Part shown: positions 20,601 through 33,802 of the stretch, in pieces
How the letters are laid out: every line of letters begins with the position of its first letter
Position numbering within the stretch: the stretch's first letter is position 1
Assembly (NCBI GenBank): GCA_030374765.1
Contig: JARGXX010000113.1
Location: 372,001 to 436,000 of the forward strand
DNA: 64,000 nt
Origin: Agarophyton chilense
Taxonomy: Eukaryota; Rhodophyta; Florideophyceae; Gracilariales; Gracilariaceae
Direction: 5' to 3'
Translations under genes and position numbers: made by a program
The notes under the pieces: generated by a model
Seen by the model: only the letters and a program-made list of their open reading frames with translations
Told to the model about the DNA's origin: nothing
Database searches by the model: none

Positions 20601-21539
20601 TTACTTGACTATAGGATATATTGATGGCTGTGAATGTTCGCTTCTTTGTGGCAAACCGTTTTCGGAGTTCTAGGACTCATCAAGATGGTGTTTAGGTTCG
20701 TTGGTGGTTGGTGGTTGGCCTTCGCCGTCCTCACCTTGGCCTTGCGCCCTTTAATGGGCCAAGAGGGAAAGCAATTACTGTACAGTAAGGCATACACGTG
20801 GCGTGCCACTACCCAACTATCTAAATAATACCAAATAAAATATTTGGTGATGGCAGCTTACAGTGTACACAAAATACAGTACTTCCTAATTAAATTTCTC
20901 CTGTCCCAATCTTTCCATGAAGTAATTCTTCTCATAATTTCTCGTAATCGAGTACAGCTCAAGCAATAGCTTATGAATGCCGTATCGCGACTTTGTATTT
21001 TTTTTATCGGTCGAACTCAGGTGCATCCAGAATGCTACAGGAGCCACACAACACAAGGAACCTTTTCGAGCCATATATGGAGTGCGATACCCTTGCGGAG
21101 CTGCTCTTGCAGTTAAAAATGTTAGCGAACCTCTTACTCCGCCAGTCGTCGTTCCGAATCAAGGAGCCTCCGTTTCATGCGCGGAAAGTGCCGCCTCGGT
21201 GGTTCAAGCGAACGTAATCTCTCTATTCTTCTGCAAGGTGGGGCTTGGGGGTAGCGCTGCTAGAAATGACATTTACGATCTGCGCGCGGACTTAATTTAA
21301 CGTCCTCAAGGCAATCACTGAGATGATACTTATCCCAATCCGTAAGGGGGTGATGATGCCAAAAGAAAGTCGTAGCTTCTCGATGTATGGTAGTTTCAGA
21401 CTTCTCGCTACGGTATCGATGTAATTGAAAAAATAACAAGTTATTTCTGTATTCTTTTTGCTTCTTATTTATTCTCCTAAAGCGTTCTCCTATCTTCCCT
21501 ATTCTCTTCCCTTTTCTCTTACCTTTTGCCAAGACGGTG
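20601..21539. other. Non-coding stretch beside gypsy C, possibly its decayed 3' LTR
   Basis: I see no supported gene. Pyrimidine-rich sequence at 21460-21530 lies where the polypurine tract and 3' LTR of element C (minus strand) would be expected. The segment ctacccaactatctaaataa (20809-20828) weakly resembles 29065-29090 on the other side of element C, so the two may be remnants of an LTR pair. The match is too weak to set boundaries. Confidence 0.35.
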
Positions 21540-23260
21540 GTTCAACTATCCCACCTGGCCGTTAATGATCGTTGCAGGGATCCCGGTTCGCGTTTGACGG
21601 TGATATGAAACCAATTTCGAACGTGGGAGATACTCGATATGTTCATCCGAGTAGGCCTCGGTACCACAGCCGTACCGACTGACAAGATTCTCAATGTAAC
21701 CATCTGGATGGCAAAATTGTTCCAAAATACGGCCGGATCGAATTCCTGCCCGTAGACTTTCCGGCTGGGACGTGTTTTTGAGACAGATTTATCTTCCATG
21801 TACAGAGACAGGTCACACTTCACGGGTTTATGTGCAAATATCCGTCCTCACAGTGATGAAGTTAATGACGGAGGCGGTTGTGCAAACATTCTCTGTGCAC
21901 AGGAGAATTCACCGCCTTGTGCGCTTATTAGTGAATCTCCCGAAGTGGGGGTCGTTTTATCACGTGCCTGTTACAAATTGTGCCTAGGAGCACTCCTCGC
22001 TTTGGCGTTTATCATCATCCCATTTGAAGGCTCCCTTTGGCGTGGTGTCAGTCAGTTCGTACGATTTGGCGTACACTACCGTTTTTGACGTTTTTGTTCG
22101 AAGTTACGATACTTCCTTCGCCCAAATGTCGAAAATGTGGGTACATCTGGTATCACTAGAAAGCATTGGCGCTGCGGAATACTTTATTGGGGGTGTCAAA
22201 GTCACTTGGAAATGACTTAAATCCGTTTTTGGCGTTTGGGCTGTCTGGTATTGGCTTTTTTAAACGACTTTGTCGTTTGTACCTTGTTATCCTCTCCCCC
22301 CCATCTGATAGAGTGTTTTGGGATGCGATTGGGGCTCCCAATCAGGGAGGGTAAACACCACGCACTGGCGTGAGAGAGGTACCCTTATGGGTAGCTTCAG
22401 ACAAGAGCGGCAAATCAGAGACTTTCGGGGTAGGTGCGGCAAAACAGAAGGTCCTGTACCTTCTGAATTGGACTGAGGCACTGACGTGCGCTGCGGAGCA
22501 CTATCCACGGCTGTGGGTTGTTTTTTAATATCTGGTATCTCTCAGGTGATAGGGGGGGTGATTGCAACGTGGTTGCGGGAGATGCAGTCTTGAGCGTCGG
22601 CCATTTCTACCAGAATGGAATCATCATTGACAGAGATACCTTCAAAAATTCGTCCCGGATAGAAGAGAGTTTGTACGGTTTTCCCTTATCAATATTCCAG
22701 TTATTCTTACGGATGAAGATGAAGTCACCCGATTTGATCGGTGGAACCGTATTGCACAGGCGAGATTCGAAATGACGCTTATAAGCGGCTTGAAAAGAGG
22801 CCATTGAACTACAAGCAGCTATAATCAACTTCGTCAGCCACCGTTTCCACCTATGTCGATAATGCTCCACCAAAGGAAAGTCCTCCAGCTTATTCTGGGT
22901 TCTAAGCACGATAGCGGGTGTTGAATGGGACAAACACAATCCGCATGGAATCAATCCGCTTGTAAAGTGTACCTGCGTATTGTACGAGAACTTTGAATCG
23001 TCAGTAAAAATAATCCCAGGGGTATGGTGATCAACCACGTAAAAACGGAGAGATGAGAGTAACACTCGGTTAAACCGCTCGAATTTTCCACTAAAGTGGG
23101 GTGGTAGATCGTTGTGAAGAGATTCTTTATGTCCATAATCCGATATCCGTCTTCAAGGTATCGCGATACGAACTGCTTACCGTTATGAGACAGAGGATGA
23201 ACCAGAAGAACGTAGACAAATAGCCCGTGGGTAGCAAACGGGACAAATAGCCTATGAATT
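21540..23260 (-). pseudogene. Element C integrase and chromodomain
   Basis: HPLSHNGKQFVSRYLEDGYR, DIKNLFTTIYHPTL, YNTQVHFTSGLIP and YKRHFESRLCNTVPP align with LSDNGKQFASKFFQDVCR, NLFTTTYHPQTNG, YNTQVHRTTGLTP and YKRDFDNRLRGPLPA of element A. The catalytic glutamate region (NGQVE in A) reads ENSSG here. After a long linker the chromodomain appears as KVYGQEFDPAVFWNNFAIQ (A: QVYVHEYVLDRIVGHSYYE), ending at TAG 21540-21542. Several frame changes occur. Confidence 0.7.
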
Positions 23261-24780
23261 TCCGTTATTCTTCCGAAGTTGTCTGAAAAAGAGCACAAAC
23301 TACTTGGTATTCGCTAGCGTCTATGAAGATTACAACAGGCAATTCGGGCTGCCCTGACTATAAAATGGATGGTGATGTAACGGCCTCAATATGAGAATCG
23401 AAAAAATGCTTCTTGGCGGACGAGAAGGGTGCCGACTTAGGTGGTTTATATTTTCGCGTAAATGCGTTTAAGGGATGGGCGGTGGCCGCGCAGGTATGTA
23501 TATATATTGGGTAGAAGTTGGGTAATCTTAGAAAGGAGAGTACTTTCTTTTAAGTTATGGGCTCTATCGCTAGGCGAGGCGATTTTACTCGAGCTTTTTC
23601 GATAACAACCTGTCCAAGTCGAATAAATAGGCCCGGATATTTGACAGTATCTGTGAAAAAGTTGCATTTTTTTACTTGAGTTTATTCCCAGCTTTACTTT
23701 AAATGGTCAAAGTTTCACTGAAATTGGCTACATGTTCATCCAGACTATATGAGAAAACAATGAAATTGTACATAAAGACGAGGCAAGTACGCCCTTAAAG
23801 AAGGTTAGCACGATATCAAAAGCACGCTCAAAAGTAGAAAGAGCTCTTGTCAGACCAAAAAGTCTCCGTTCAAAACGGTCAAGTACCAAATAATAGACAA
23901 AAACGGTCTTGTTCTGGTCTTCGACTCTAACAAAAACTTGCCAGAATCCGTAATTGGCGTCTAAAAGCAAGAAAAAGTAGCAGTGCCAAGCAAATCGATG
24001 TACGCGTTCATTTATAGAATCAGATACACGTCCTTGACGGTTATGTTGTTCAAGAGACGGTAGTCCACGCAAAAACGCCAGGCCTCATCGGGTTTTGGAG
24101 CCAGTACACTGGAAAAGCCCACGGCGACTGAGCCGGTTCAATTTTTGCGGCTTGGAGAATATTTTCAACTTGGAACTGTTACTTTTCACGAGCCTTGAGA
24201 ACTATCTATAAGGGTTTTGATCAATCGGTCTAGCGTTTGGCAATAAGTCTATCCGGTGCTCCGGTTTAAGAAGCGCTCAAAGAGAGCTATCCCACATTGT
24301 TGAAAATGGTCATTACATGTCACGCAAACGTTCACGATTCCATCGAGCGCATGGTAGAGGTTAAGGTCCTCGAATTCTTCGAGGTCTTTCACGGCGTTTA
24401 TTTGGCCATATCTCGTTGGAACGGGGATTTTCTCTGCTTTGGATGGTTATCGGTTCAATTTAATGGGTTATTGAGTGACCGTGTTCTCCCACTCTTAAGA
24501 GTGAACGAAGTTGACTATATACACCATAGTCAACTTTGTAGAGAATATTGTGGTGGAGTGTGGCATGAAAAAACCAATACCTTGGTTTTTAATCAGTAAT
24601 TTCGGGTGTGTCGCTCAAATGGGAAACAAGAACGGTTAACGGCTTGTACGGATCAATATGACCAGCACCATTCGCTACATCGAGTTCATACTTTTCGTAT
24701 AACGATGGGAGGTGTTGAATAACACGTAACCGGTGTCGACGGGAGTCGGCAGGACCCAGATCTGGGACTCAGGTGTGATT
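23261..24780 (-). pseudogene. Element C reverse transcriptase and RNase H start
   Basis: The frame 23728-24072 holds LDANYGFWQVFVRVEDQNKT and RRLFGLTRALSTFERAFD, aligning with LDAIWGYWQVPVREEDRDKT and KRMPFGLTNAPATFQRAID of A. The frames at 23420-23670 hold NFFTDTVKYPGLFIRLGQ and a thumb-like segment. RNase H begins with FIDASEYQVVCALFQTTSEE, then an in-frame TAA (plus-strand 23265-23267), then RKFIGYLSR. The TAA stands at the same codon as the TAA in element A. No intact YxDD was found. Confidence 0.7.
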
Positions 24781-24782
24781 TA

Positions 24783-25545
24783 TGTTGAAGCAGACAAGTA
24801 GAGATTGGTAGATTTCTGTAGCATTTGGGATTCATATTGATTCGAGTGATCGAAAATCTTCGCAGTCTACACACGGCACTCCTAATATGTTCTTGGTACT
24901 GTAATCGATAAGGAGATGTTATGAGAAGAATAACAAAGGGAAGTATTAAAAATGAGAATAAATTGAATAGCACTGTTCTGATGCACGCTTGCACAGGGTG
25001 AACACGAAAATGATTAGTTCCTTTTTTTAGAATTATTACTTTTTGGCCCACCACAGTGTATTAATTACAGTACAGTAGCTCTTTTGCTCCCGGACACAAT
25101 AAAGGGCGCTCGGCCACGGGTGACGAAGGAAGAGACCAAACAACGAACAAGTAACCACCATCTTGGTGTTCGCTAGGAATCCTAATGTCCTCATCCTCGA
25201 AAGAGCACCTATAGAATCAGTGCTAACCGCATCTGAGCTATAGCTCTTGTTCTAAGAACCTTCTCCATTATTGCGCCCATTTATCTTGCTCTCCACTTTG
25301 TTTTGTGTGTTTGTTTTTGTGCTTGGTTCTTGTAATTTTTTATTTTGCACAGGGTTGTCGAGCTGATCCCGTGTTTCATACGTACTGCCGTATGTGGACT
25401 ACTGTCTCGTGTCTACACGTATCATTCGCTTCATCAGGATTTCCTGGCCTTTTCACACACAAAGTCCTTCAAATGAAAGTTGCTCGCAAGGCAACACCCG
25501 CTCCATGTGGTGCTTTTTGTGGACATCCACTCTGCTACCTACCGA
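24783..25545. other. Insertion of unknown sequence inside element C
   Basis: Element C similarity to A stops near 24782 and resumes near 25545, while in A the two sides are adjacent, so about 760 bp were inserted here. The segment has LTR-like features (TG near the left, CA near the right, a T-rich stretch around 25280-25345), but there is no second copy in the window and no clear target duplication. A short ORF at its right end shows no domain. Confidence 0.45.
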
Positions 25546-26425
25546 AACAGTCATCAGTGGAATACCACAATTTTCGAGAAGCGAGTAGAGCCTCCTGAGC
25601 TGCAGGTAAGGGTACGAGCTTCTTAGAGGCACTATTTGACGGATAACGGAGGACTAGAACCGACGAACCGTCTTTCAGTTCCACACGCATTAGGTGGAGC
25701 TTTATTGCGTCAAGGAATCTATTACAACATTTCCATTCCAGTATTACGCAGGCTGCCAATCCTAGGGATACGATGAAGTCAATCTTCACCATGAAGAACC
25801 CCAAGCGGACGAAAAGCTCCATGACTCACAGCGTTGATAACAGGTTGTTATTCCCGTCAGCGACTTCTGGTTTTACGCCATGGCGAATTTGAGACGGCAA
25901 GGGCTGAGTTAAGAGCGACCTCACGATGAAGTTCGGGCCATCACCTGTATCCAAAACAATGAGCGCTCGCACCAGAAATGGTTTATATAAGTAAAAATTG
26001 GCATATACCTTGTAAATGCGCTTGGCCATTACCATGCCTCTATCCTGGAAGCGATTATTTTTATACTGTTTCCACGGTCGACACAGAACACCAAAGCTTT
26101 CAGAGTTCACGTCTGAGACGGCCAGTTTCCTTGTAAGTATTTCGATCAGAGAGCGAGGCGGGGGCGCCTCAGGCGTCGACAACCTCAGTGTCGGGAACGC
26201 CTCTCCCGAAGAAAAGAACTTCGAATTCAGTTTTCTTAGGGCCTGTACCACCTGGGGCGGGGCCTTACCATCCTGCACCACTGGAATGGGAGTGCCAGTG
26301 GCGTTATACCTATGAGTAGGGCGGGGGTCGATAGTTGGATAAACCGGGTCAAGCAACGAATTACGCGGGTTCGTAGGCGCAATATTCCATGGAAAGTCCG
26401 TTTTTGCACAGAGATACGAATCCAT
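25546..26425 (-). pseudogene. Element C nucleocapsid end and protease
   Basis: The 199-codon frame 25826-26425 begins in the nucleocapsid tail (CAKTDFPWNIAPTNPRNS; A has RAKTDFPNALAHTPNSRY) and runs without a shift into the protease region with FFSSGEAFPTLRLSTPEAPP and VLDTGDGPNFIVRSLL, which contains the DTG active site. In element A these two parts lie in different frames. The frame 25535-25822 continues the protease-RT linker (AACVILEWKCCNRFLDAIK). Stops between them break the gene. Confidence 0.7.
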
Positions 26426-26428
26426 GGG

Positions 26429-28450
26429 GACGATTTGCTCCTATTAAGGGCTAAATGCCTCATAACTACCGAACATTCGTGCGAATTATCTCAATATGAG
26501 AATACAGTCCCGCTAAATATGTTTATGTTCATGACATATGTGGCATATAACTCAAGGGCTTTGGGGCGACCAACCAGAGCGAGCATCGGGGAACTTCACC
26601 ACAGAGTGAGTATCCCTCCTTCCAAGTCGACTCTGTCAAGTACTTCAATTCAAATTGGGGATAGAGGAACCTTGGAAACGTGGTGAGGCTGCGTAAAGCA
26701 GATGTTGTTTCTGGGTCGTGACACCAGAAGCATCTGTAGTGGATAGGAGTCCTGTTTTCGGAGTACAATGTCTATCGCAGCGAGCGAATTGAACGTTATC
26801 GTAGTGTTTTGGGACTAATTACTCGCGTCCAGCGACAACGATGTCGAATTCATTTGCATAATGAAAGCCTCCGTGGAAGGGCCCTTATGATCAGGGATAC
26901 GGGCTCTGAGGGCATTGGCTTCCGCTTGCGCCGTTGTCCTAACTCCAAGTACATGGTTCACCTTCTGTTTTCTTGATATAATGCTACCAAAGTATGGATT
27001 GCAGGATTCAATCCATCGATGTACAAGTCTAATCGCTCTACAGCGGAGAAAACATTACCACAACGGTGGATAGCCATATCCAGACGTACGTAGAATTCAG
27101 TTTCTGTTTGTCCTGGCTTATGGTGGGTATCATGCAGAGCGATAACAGCCAACTGAATCGCTTGATTAGTAACTTAGGACCCGAAGAGGTATTTCACGGC
27201 TTCTGGCCAGCACATAAGCTCTCCTTCGGAAGCTTTAAGTGAACCTTTTACAGAGTGGTACTGATCCTCAGCAAAGCCACAGAGAAGGTACGAGGGTTAA
27301 GAATAAATCTCTTCCTCATACATACCAAGTATGTTGGCTTCCGCAACAAAGCGGGGAAGAAAATCCAACACCAAGATGGGGTCGTTTCCACAAAAAAATG
27401 GATACGGAGTGAAATATGTGTTTTCTTTATGCAATTATTCATCTCTTCCATGCCTCGGGGTCTATGTTCCAACGAAAAGTTCTCCAGCCGATAATATCAA
27501 AAAGATACCGTATTACTGTACAGGAGGCTGGTGCCCTTCATTTCCGTCGAACCAGCGTGCTTCCTTTCCTTAGTACGGGTACGAACTGCACCTTGAGTGG
27601 CAGAATACCGTGTAGAACGAGACCAATATCTTCTTCGGTCGTCGTCAGATGTAAAATCTGATGAGGCCGATCCTTTCAAAGGGTTAGAGTTCCATGAATT
27701 TCAGGAGGAATTAGAGGAATCGCAGTCGTAGTTGTCTTGCTTCTTACGCTTTCGGCAGTTTTCATCGTTTTTTCTGTGTTAAAAATTTCGGAGACGGCAA
27801 TCAGCTGCTCTGGGACATTTTCATCCATCAAGAGGGCCTGCTCGCACGTCTGTACACGGGAACTGGCACAATCGAAACCAATTTAAGCGTTCTTTACATA
27901 AACACCAGGACTACCGAAACATTCCAACAGTATGGCAACATCAGCCAGCCAAAAAGGAGGTCTTCTAACAAATTATTTGCAACGGAGGTATCGAACATGA
28001 CAGGCAGGACATTAAAATCCTCGGCGAGGGTATTATGAGTGTCGTCTATCTCAACGAGCTGCTTTTGCAGATCTGCATCATCATCACTTTGCCTTTTTTT
28101 CCAGGAGTGTCGCGGAATCTGCGAAGACCTGGGTGTCCGCGGCAGGATCCATTTCATCAACGGTACTGTGTCCTTCATTGTACGTATTCGGCGGCTGATT
28201 TATACTCTTCAAAGAGTCCTGGCTTTTTTCTTTGGGTTGTGGGTAACCTTAGGGGGTGCCACAGAGTCGAACGTTCTCAGAGAACGGAAAACTACAGCGG
28301 TGGTCATATCAGAGACAGAAGGGCTCCGCGTTTGGGCGGGGTCGGCATCCGACGATCGCCGTGGCATCTTGGAACAGTTTCACTGGTGTTCGGGGAAACC
28401 AAATACTTTCACGAAGTGCTATCAATCCACGAAGTAGGGAACGAATCTTA
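26429..28450 (-). pseudogene. Element C gag
   Basis: Fragments match A Gag in order: LQKQLVEIDDTHNTLAEDFN (27894-28178; A: EEQLRSLRAAHNTLSREFT), a capsid-like part around 27250-27480, and VIALHDTHHKPGQTETEFYV with YIDGLNPAIHTLVALYQE (26958-27152; A: ILALRDTRQRSGELETDYS and FIDGLDAAIKTLVARYRE). Many stops and shifts are present. Confidence 0.65.
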
Positions 28451-31400
28451 AAAGAGAACTGACAAAAGAATGTGGAGACCACCTTGTAGACCAAAAACCA
28501 AAGAAGGACTCAACTCCTTGTAAGTCGGAGACTTACTTCGTGGTGCGAGGTCAGGAGACCAAGCCACAAAAAGACATTCGGTATCGTCTCCTATAGTGGT
28601 TAGCACAAAACGGAGCCTGCTCGGGAATACACAACGAAGTCGGAGTGTAATCCAGAAGCAGCCCGGAACGACAAGCGAGGAGAGTGGATTGGGAGGGATA
28701 GTTTCAAGGGTATTTGAACAAAGATGGGATTCAGTTTCGAGAGTGGGGGAAAGGAAAGTGCTACCACCCAGTGAGGCACACGGGGCGTTGGGCACGGGAG
28801 CCCAGAGAAATCACATAGAAACAATTCTAAACAGAGGCAAGAATAAGACAAGTAATAAGTAACAGACGCCAACGGTGGAAGTAGTTCTCTTGAAGAAGCG
28901 GGGTGGGTAAGTGTACAGTGGGTAGCGCAGCCCAACATCTCGATAGATTTGTACCACGCGAAATAGGAAAAGAATTAGGGCCACGAAGCATGGTTGGGGA
29001 AGGTTTACTGAGTGGCATGGCGAGGTCGCCAGGCCATTATATAGTGTACATTACTTTAGTAAACTCCCTACCTAATTAGAAATAATGTAGATAAAATATA
29101 TAAACTAACCAGCAGTGCTGGGCGCACATGTGACCAGTTGGTCTACACGACCAGTCCGTCGGGCAATGATGCTTCCTAATATGAGAAAGATTTATAACAA
29201 ATCGAAAGTGGTAAAAATGCATAAGTCGTGTGAAACCGCGTTCAAAATGGATGCCATTCATAATTATTTTGCCTTGTCGCATTGAAGTGCAGCTTGGTCT
29301 CTGACCTAGCGTCAGAGACCTAACTATAATGCCAGGCGGCCACTCTACCACTGTATTAAATTGTATTTTGATTACCATATTAATAAATACTCAAACAGAA
29401 GTTATATGTCAACACTGCTACGTAACTACCAACACCTTGATAGTAGCTCGTCCGAAACTCTGTTGCAAATGATCCATCACAATCATTCCTTCTACAGTCG
29501 GCATTATACATCAACAATCCAAAAGCTAAAATTTTCTGCCACTATGTGACATCATTGGTATTCCTATTTTTGCTGCAGGGCAGAGCAAGGCTGTCAGATT
29601 TCACATCAAAATTTTGCTCTTATTTGCTTTAAAGATACCAAGACTTGCCCTATTCAGTTTATGTTGGTTATGGATTCGTCTGCAATGGCCATAATCGTCA
29701 AATACGTAACAAATACGTTACAAATCCGCATAAACAGAGTGGGGGTGCTCTCTTTTTATTGTTTTATTTCTAAATACGAAACTGATATAAAAATACAGAA
29801 AACATTGTTGAACCTGAGAGGTAAAAGCTTACATCTAACTCTGCACTCGTTTTTGTGCCCTTCAAGATTATATAAATGGAAAGTCTCTTGAAACTATCGC
29901 AGGGACCGGCCATGGGCATAAACTTGGATCATTGTGGCATTAATCATCAAATGGTAGATTCATACTTATCAAGCTTAAACTCGCTGAAGATATACCAACT
30001 AGTATTAAAGGTTATGGATCTTGGCTACAATGAAATCTATTTATGTCTGTATAGCAAAACCATATTACTTTTGGAATTTTGAGTATGAAATTCGGTGGTC
30101 ATAACTTTTGAGAAGCAACGGGTGTACAGAGAGTATTCTGTACATATAAGAAATCTTGTGAACATTGTATCCGTAAAAGTAGGAAGATCACACACCACGG
30201 GTGGTTACAACCAAAGGGAACACAAATAATAGATATGTTCTCGAGAGCACCAGCCCAGAATAAGGCAAAGGAAAGTAGTCAAAGGAAAGTAGTCAGCAGA
30301 AGTAGACAGAACGAAAAAGTGTATTAAGTAGATAGTGCGAATGATAAAGTGATCAATATATTTGATGAAGTAAGACGAAAAATAAAGATGTGATTCGATA
30401 AAATGAAAATCAAAAATGCCTAGATCACGATGTACAAACTAGATCTGTGTAGGTTGAATGTTCTGGGAAAAAGAATGTTTTTTTTTCTGCGGCCGGCTCG
30501 ATGTCGACGACTTTTATAATGAACTCAGAGATCGTAAGCTTTGGGAAATGTAATATCGTAAAAAAGGCATCAGACGTCAGTTTCTTTGCAAGAAGCACGT
30601 CGTAACGCGTTTTGATGCTTACCGTCGCATTGATGAACCACTGATTGGCACCGACTCTGCAAGTTGACGATGCAGACGGGAAAACCGCTTCAAGCAGGCC
30701 TTTAAAGATATATAACAGCGGCGACGCTTCTCACGTTGAGTATCGAAGTGAAAAATGCACAGGACGGGGGGATGGCTAAAGGGTTTGGGAGAAGTTGAAA
30801 GGTCGGTGTTGGGTGTTGCTTCCTTGGAGACGGTGATGGTTTCCACTTCCAAGACAAAGCCTTATAAAGTTGAGCATTTGCTCGATAATATCTCAGACGC
30901 TTGTACTTTATCCAAAACAGACAGAAGTCTGTACTTGCACAAAATATCAAAAGAAAAGTGAGAGTCACTTACTCTTGATTGAATGTCTGATGGCCATAGA
31001 ATAGAATATATACGTCACATCAATCGGTTCTTTTACCAAAAGATGATGCTAAAAAGTCCCCTGTTACTGACGGGTTTGCAAAAAGATTCGGCGCAGCCGT
31101 TCTGGCGACAAGATCTAACCTGCAAGTAGAGAGAAAAGACGCAAAAGATTGATAGAAAAAGAGGCACAAGCTGAGCGAAGCGATTTTTTTTTTCCAAAGA
31201 GAGAGGCAAAGCCGATGCGCTGTAGTAGAGCTGACTTGACCAGAGCTTGTTGGAGCCGAGTGGGACTGGCTCTGTTTTCGAAATTTTGAGGCAAGTCATT
31301 TCGAGAATACATGCGGCTTTTGGTCCAGCACCGTCCACCCTGTTTTAATCTCTTAATCTGCGCCTCTAACTCGACTCAGATTGCATTTACGTTGCGTGCT

Positions 31401-32061
31401 GAATTCACGGTTGTAAGAAAATGTCATTTCTACAGCGCTACGTCTAAATAATGTTTTGTTTTATATCTTATTTGAGTGCAACTGTACGGTAGATGTGCGT
31501 CGCTTGCATTATATAAAAAATCGGCGCGCGCTTCACTCGTGCGTTGCCCCCCTCTCACAAGTCTCTTACATATTGGAAAAATAAACCAAGGTGTGCAACG
31601 AAAGCTCGACAACGTGCAACACATTTGACAACAAAAAGTGCTGTCGGAGATCGCGCATTCGGCTCCCGGGACAATTAAACAACCCTCGGGGCGGCCAAAG
31701 GGAACATGGCCGCTCCATACGGACAACGGTGGTACTTGGTCCCTCTTTCTGATTTCGCAGGCGCTCTACGATAGTTCAACTGCGTAGCACTGCCCCTACA
31801 ACTACGATGAAGTGTTACCCCGCACAAATCATCCCTCCTTGGAAGCATACCCCCGCAGGCAGCATACTTTTGCATGCAACCGTCAAAAAAGGGACGAATG
31901 TGAGCCGGAATCGTGATGTAATACATAACGCCTACTTGCATAGCGTGCCGGGGTAAACACCTGTTTTCTATTATATTTTTGAATGTATTCCCTCGCCGGA
32001 TGCATACGGATTCAAATTTGAAGCTTTCCGTACCCGTCTCCGGTTTGATATTCAAATTTAA
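28451..32061. other. AT-rich stretch, no gene recognised
   Basis: The left part (28451-29060) probably holds the leader and decayed 5' LTR of element C; the string taagtcggagactta (28533-28547) resembles the primer-binding site of A. From about 29060 to 32061 I see only short frames with no domain. A 14-bp unit caaaggaaagtagt is repeated in tandem near 30266-30294. Confidence 0.45.
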
Positions 32062-33733
32062 ATGTTGAATACTACATCAGAAAGAACACTGTCCCTATCA
32101 TTCCGCACGCACCACGCAATGGCTACACACCCAAGACCGCCCTCCTTCATTCCTTTCACGCCACAGCGTCGTAGTATGGGTCAGCCACTTACTGTGCTGC
32201 AGAAACAGCGTATCATTGCTAAACATGACCGTCGACGCGCCTTAATAGAACCAAACACACAGCGTGCGGTGCCCACTTCGGCACAAACCACTTTCCGTTT
32301 CCAGAAAACACCCGACCAGAACACCATATCTCGGCTATTGTCAGCCAAGTCGGAGTTTGTCAACCTGCCACCAACCGCCTGCCCAAGGTTCAAAAACAGT
32401 CGCACTCCCGCCGCACCCCAACTTGAAGCAGCACTGTATTCTTGGCTATCCGATCGCGCCGCAAATGGGGTTCAGATAAACTGTGTCATTATACGCTTAC
32501 AACCCGAAAGGCTTCAAAAGGAAGCCAATAAACATCTACCTTCCGACCAGCAGCTTAATCTCTTTTTTTCAAGCGGATGGGTCGACCGTTTCCAGAAAAA
32601 TCACAGCATCACATTTCATCGTGTTAATGGGGAGGCCATGAGCACAGATGAATCGGGGCTTATCAACGCCTTGCCAGAAATCAAAGCAAAGGTTGCTGAA
32701 TTTGGGCCGAGGAATGTATGGAATGCTGATGAATTCGGTCTGTTCTTCCGACAACCGCCGAGCTGATCTCCATCACATAAACCTCCGTCTGGTTTTAAGA
32801 AGTATGAAACCCGTATCACTTTCCAGGCATGCTGTAATTCCGATTGGTCTGAGAAGTTACCGTTGATGATGATCGGAAACTCTGTTCGTCCGTGTCCATT
32901 TTGCGGCAAGTATAGGAATGAGCTTGGATTTGATTATCATACAAACAAGAAGGGCATGGATGAGGCAGGACCTCTTCTCTGCCTGGCTGGGCCATCTGGA
33001 CGCCTACGCGCGTCGCACACCGAATCGTAAAATTTTGTTGTTCATTGACAACTGTTCGGCATACTGGTCTCATGGCATGCTCCCTGAACTCTCAAAATTT
33101 GAAGTTTGTTTTCTTCCTCCGAACACTCTAAGTCGATTGAAGGCTCTTAACGAGGGGATAACATCGGCAGTGAAGGCAAAGTACCGTCGTCGACTACTCT
33201 TTCGTGTGTTTGAAAACATAGACGCCGCAAAGAAGTAAATTTACAACATAAATATACTGAAAGCAATGCGTTGCGGCGTCTTCAAATTTAAACTGTTATA
33301 GACATTGCTTTGAAGAAAATGTTTTGGAAGATGAAGAGCACAACAACGATGTATAGAGTAGTTAACGCGAGAAAATCGTCAGAGGTCTTAATGAACATGG
33401 TGTAATATATACTAGGGTGGACAAAGAAGATTTGTTGAACCCTGTGGAGTAGGATGAAGTTACTGAGGCTATTTCTTGAAAGCATCGGGCAGTTCTTGAG
33501 GCAGGCATTGATTGCTCGAATGGAGATATGGCAGAGCATGAGGATGAAAAGGAGCTTGATAGTGCAAATGATGAGCTGAAAGCTATTGCGATAGAAATAT
33601 CTACAATGGAGCGCTTGGGCACAATGAATAAATGCATATAAAGGGCACTGCGAGTCTGCCAGAGGGTATTGAGGTTGGAAAATGACGCCTCGCTCCTTCA
33701 GACGAAAATTTTAGACCACTTCAGTAGGCCATA
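32062..33733 (+). pseudogene. Tigger/Jerky (CENP-B type) transposase, broken
   Basis: The first frame (32062-32766, ATG start) carries an N-terminal HTH region (GQPLTVLQKQRIIAKHD), a CENP-B HTH (ALYSWLSDRAANGVQI, FFSSGWVDRFQKNHSIT), and the first catalytic Asp in NVWNADEFGLFFR. After a stop/shift the DDE_1 domain continues in other frames: KKYETRITFQACCNSDWSEK, PLMMIGNSVRPC, RKILLFIDNCSAYW (second Asp), and FLPPNTLSRLKALNEGI, where the usual QPlDqG motif has Asn for the third Asp. A C-terminal helix region reaches about 33733. At least two frame changes and a lost catalytic residue make it inactive. Confidence 0.78.
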
Positions 33734-33802
33734 AACAATTCCCCAACTGCGACCATACCCCCGTTGTCAGCATACGGAATAAGTTGACCACGTGGTATGC
33801 TA

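Larger units (their letters stand above)
21540..28450 (-). mobile_element. Ty3/gypsy element C, decayed relative of element A
   Basis: On the minus strand the order gag, protease, reverse transcriptase, start of RNase H, integrase, chromodomain follows element A, but with many stops, shifts and an internal deletion. The deletion runs from RNase H (RKFIGYLSR-type, near 23230) straight into the middle of integrase (VHPLSHNGKQFVSRY, near 23200), losing roughly 0.8 kb relative to A. A foreign segment of about 760 bp interrupts pol at about 24783-25545. LTRs could not be defined. Confidence 0.78.

Noticed and set aside
25305-25598. 97-codon frame at the end of the insertion in element C
   Set aside because: It runs across the insertion border into element C sequence on the wrong strand, so it is chance.
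31844-33775. Similar 23-nt segments flanking the Tigger-like relic (31844-31866 and 33753-33775) as terminal repeats
   Set aside because: They are direct, not inverted, and match at only about 18 of 23 positions; terminal repeats of this family should be inverted.
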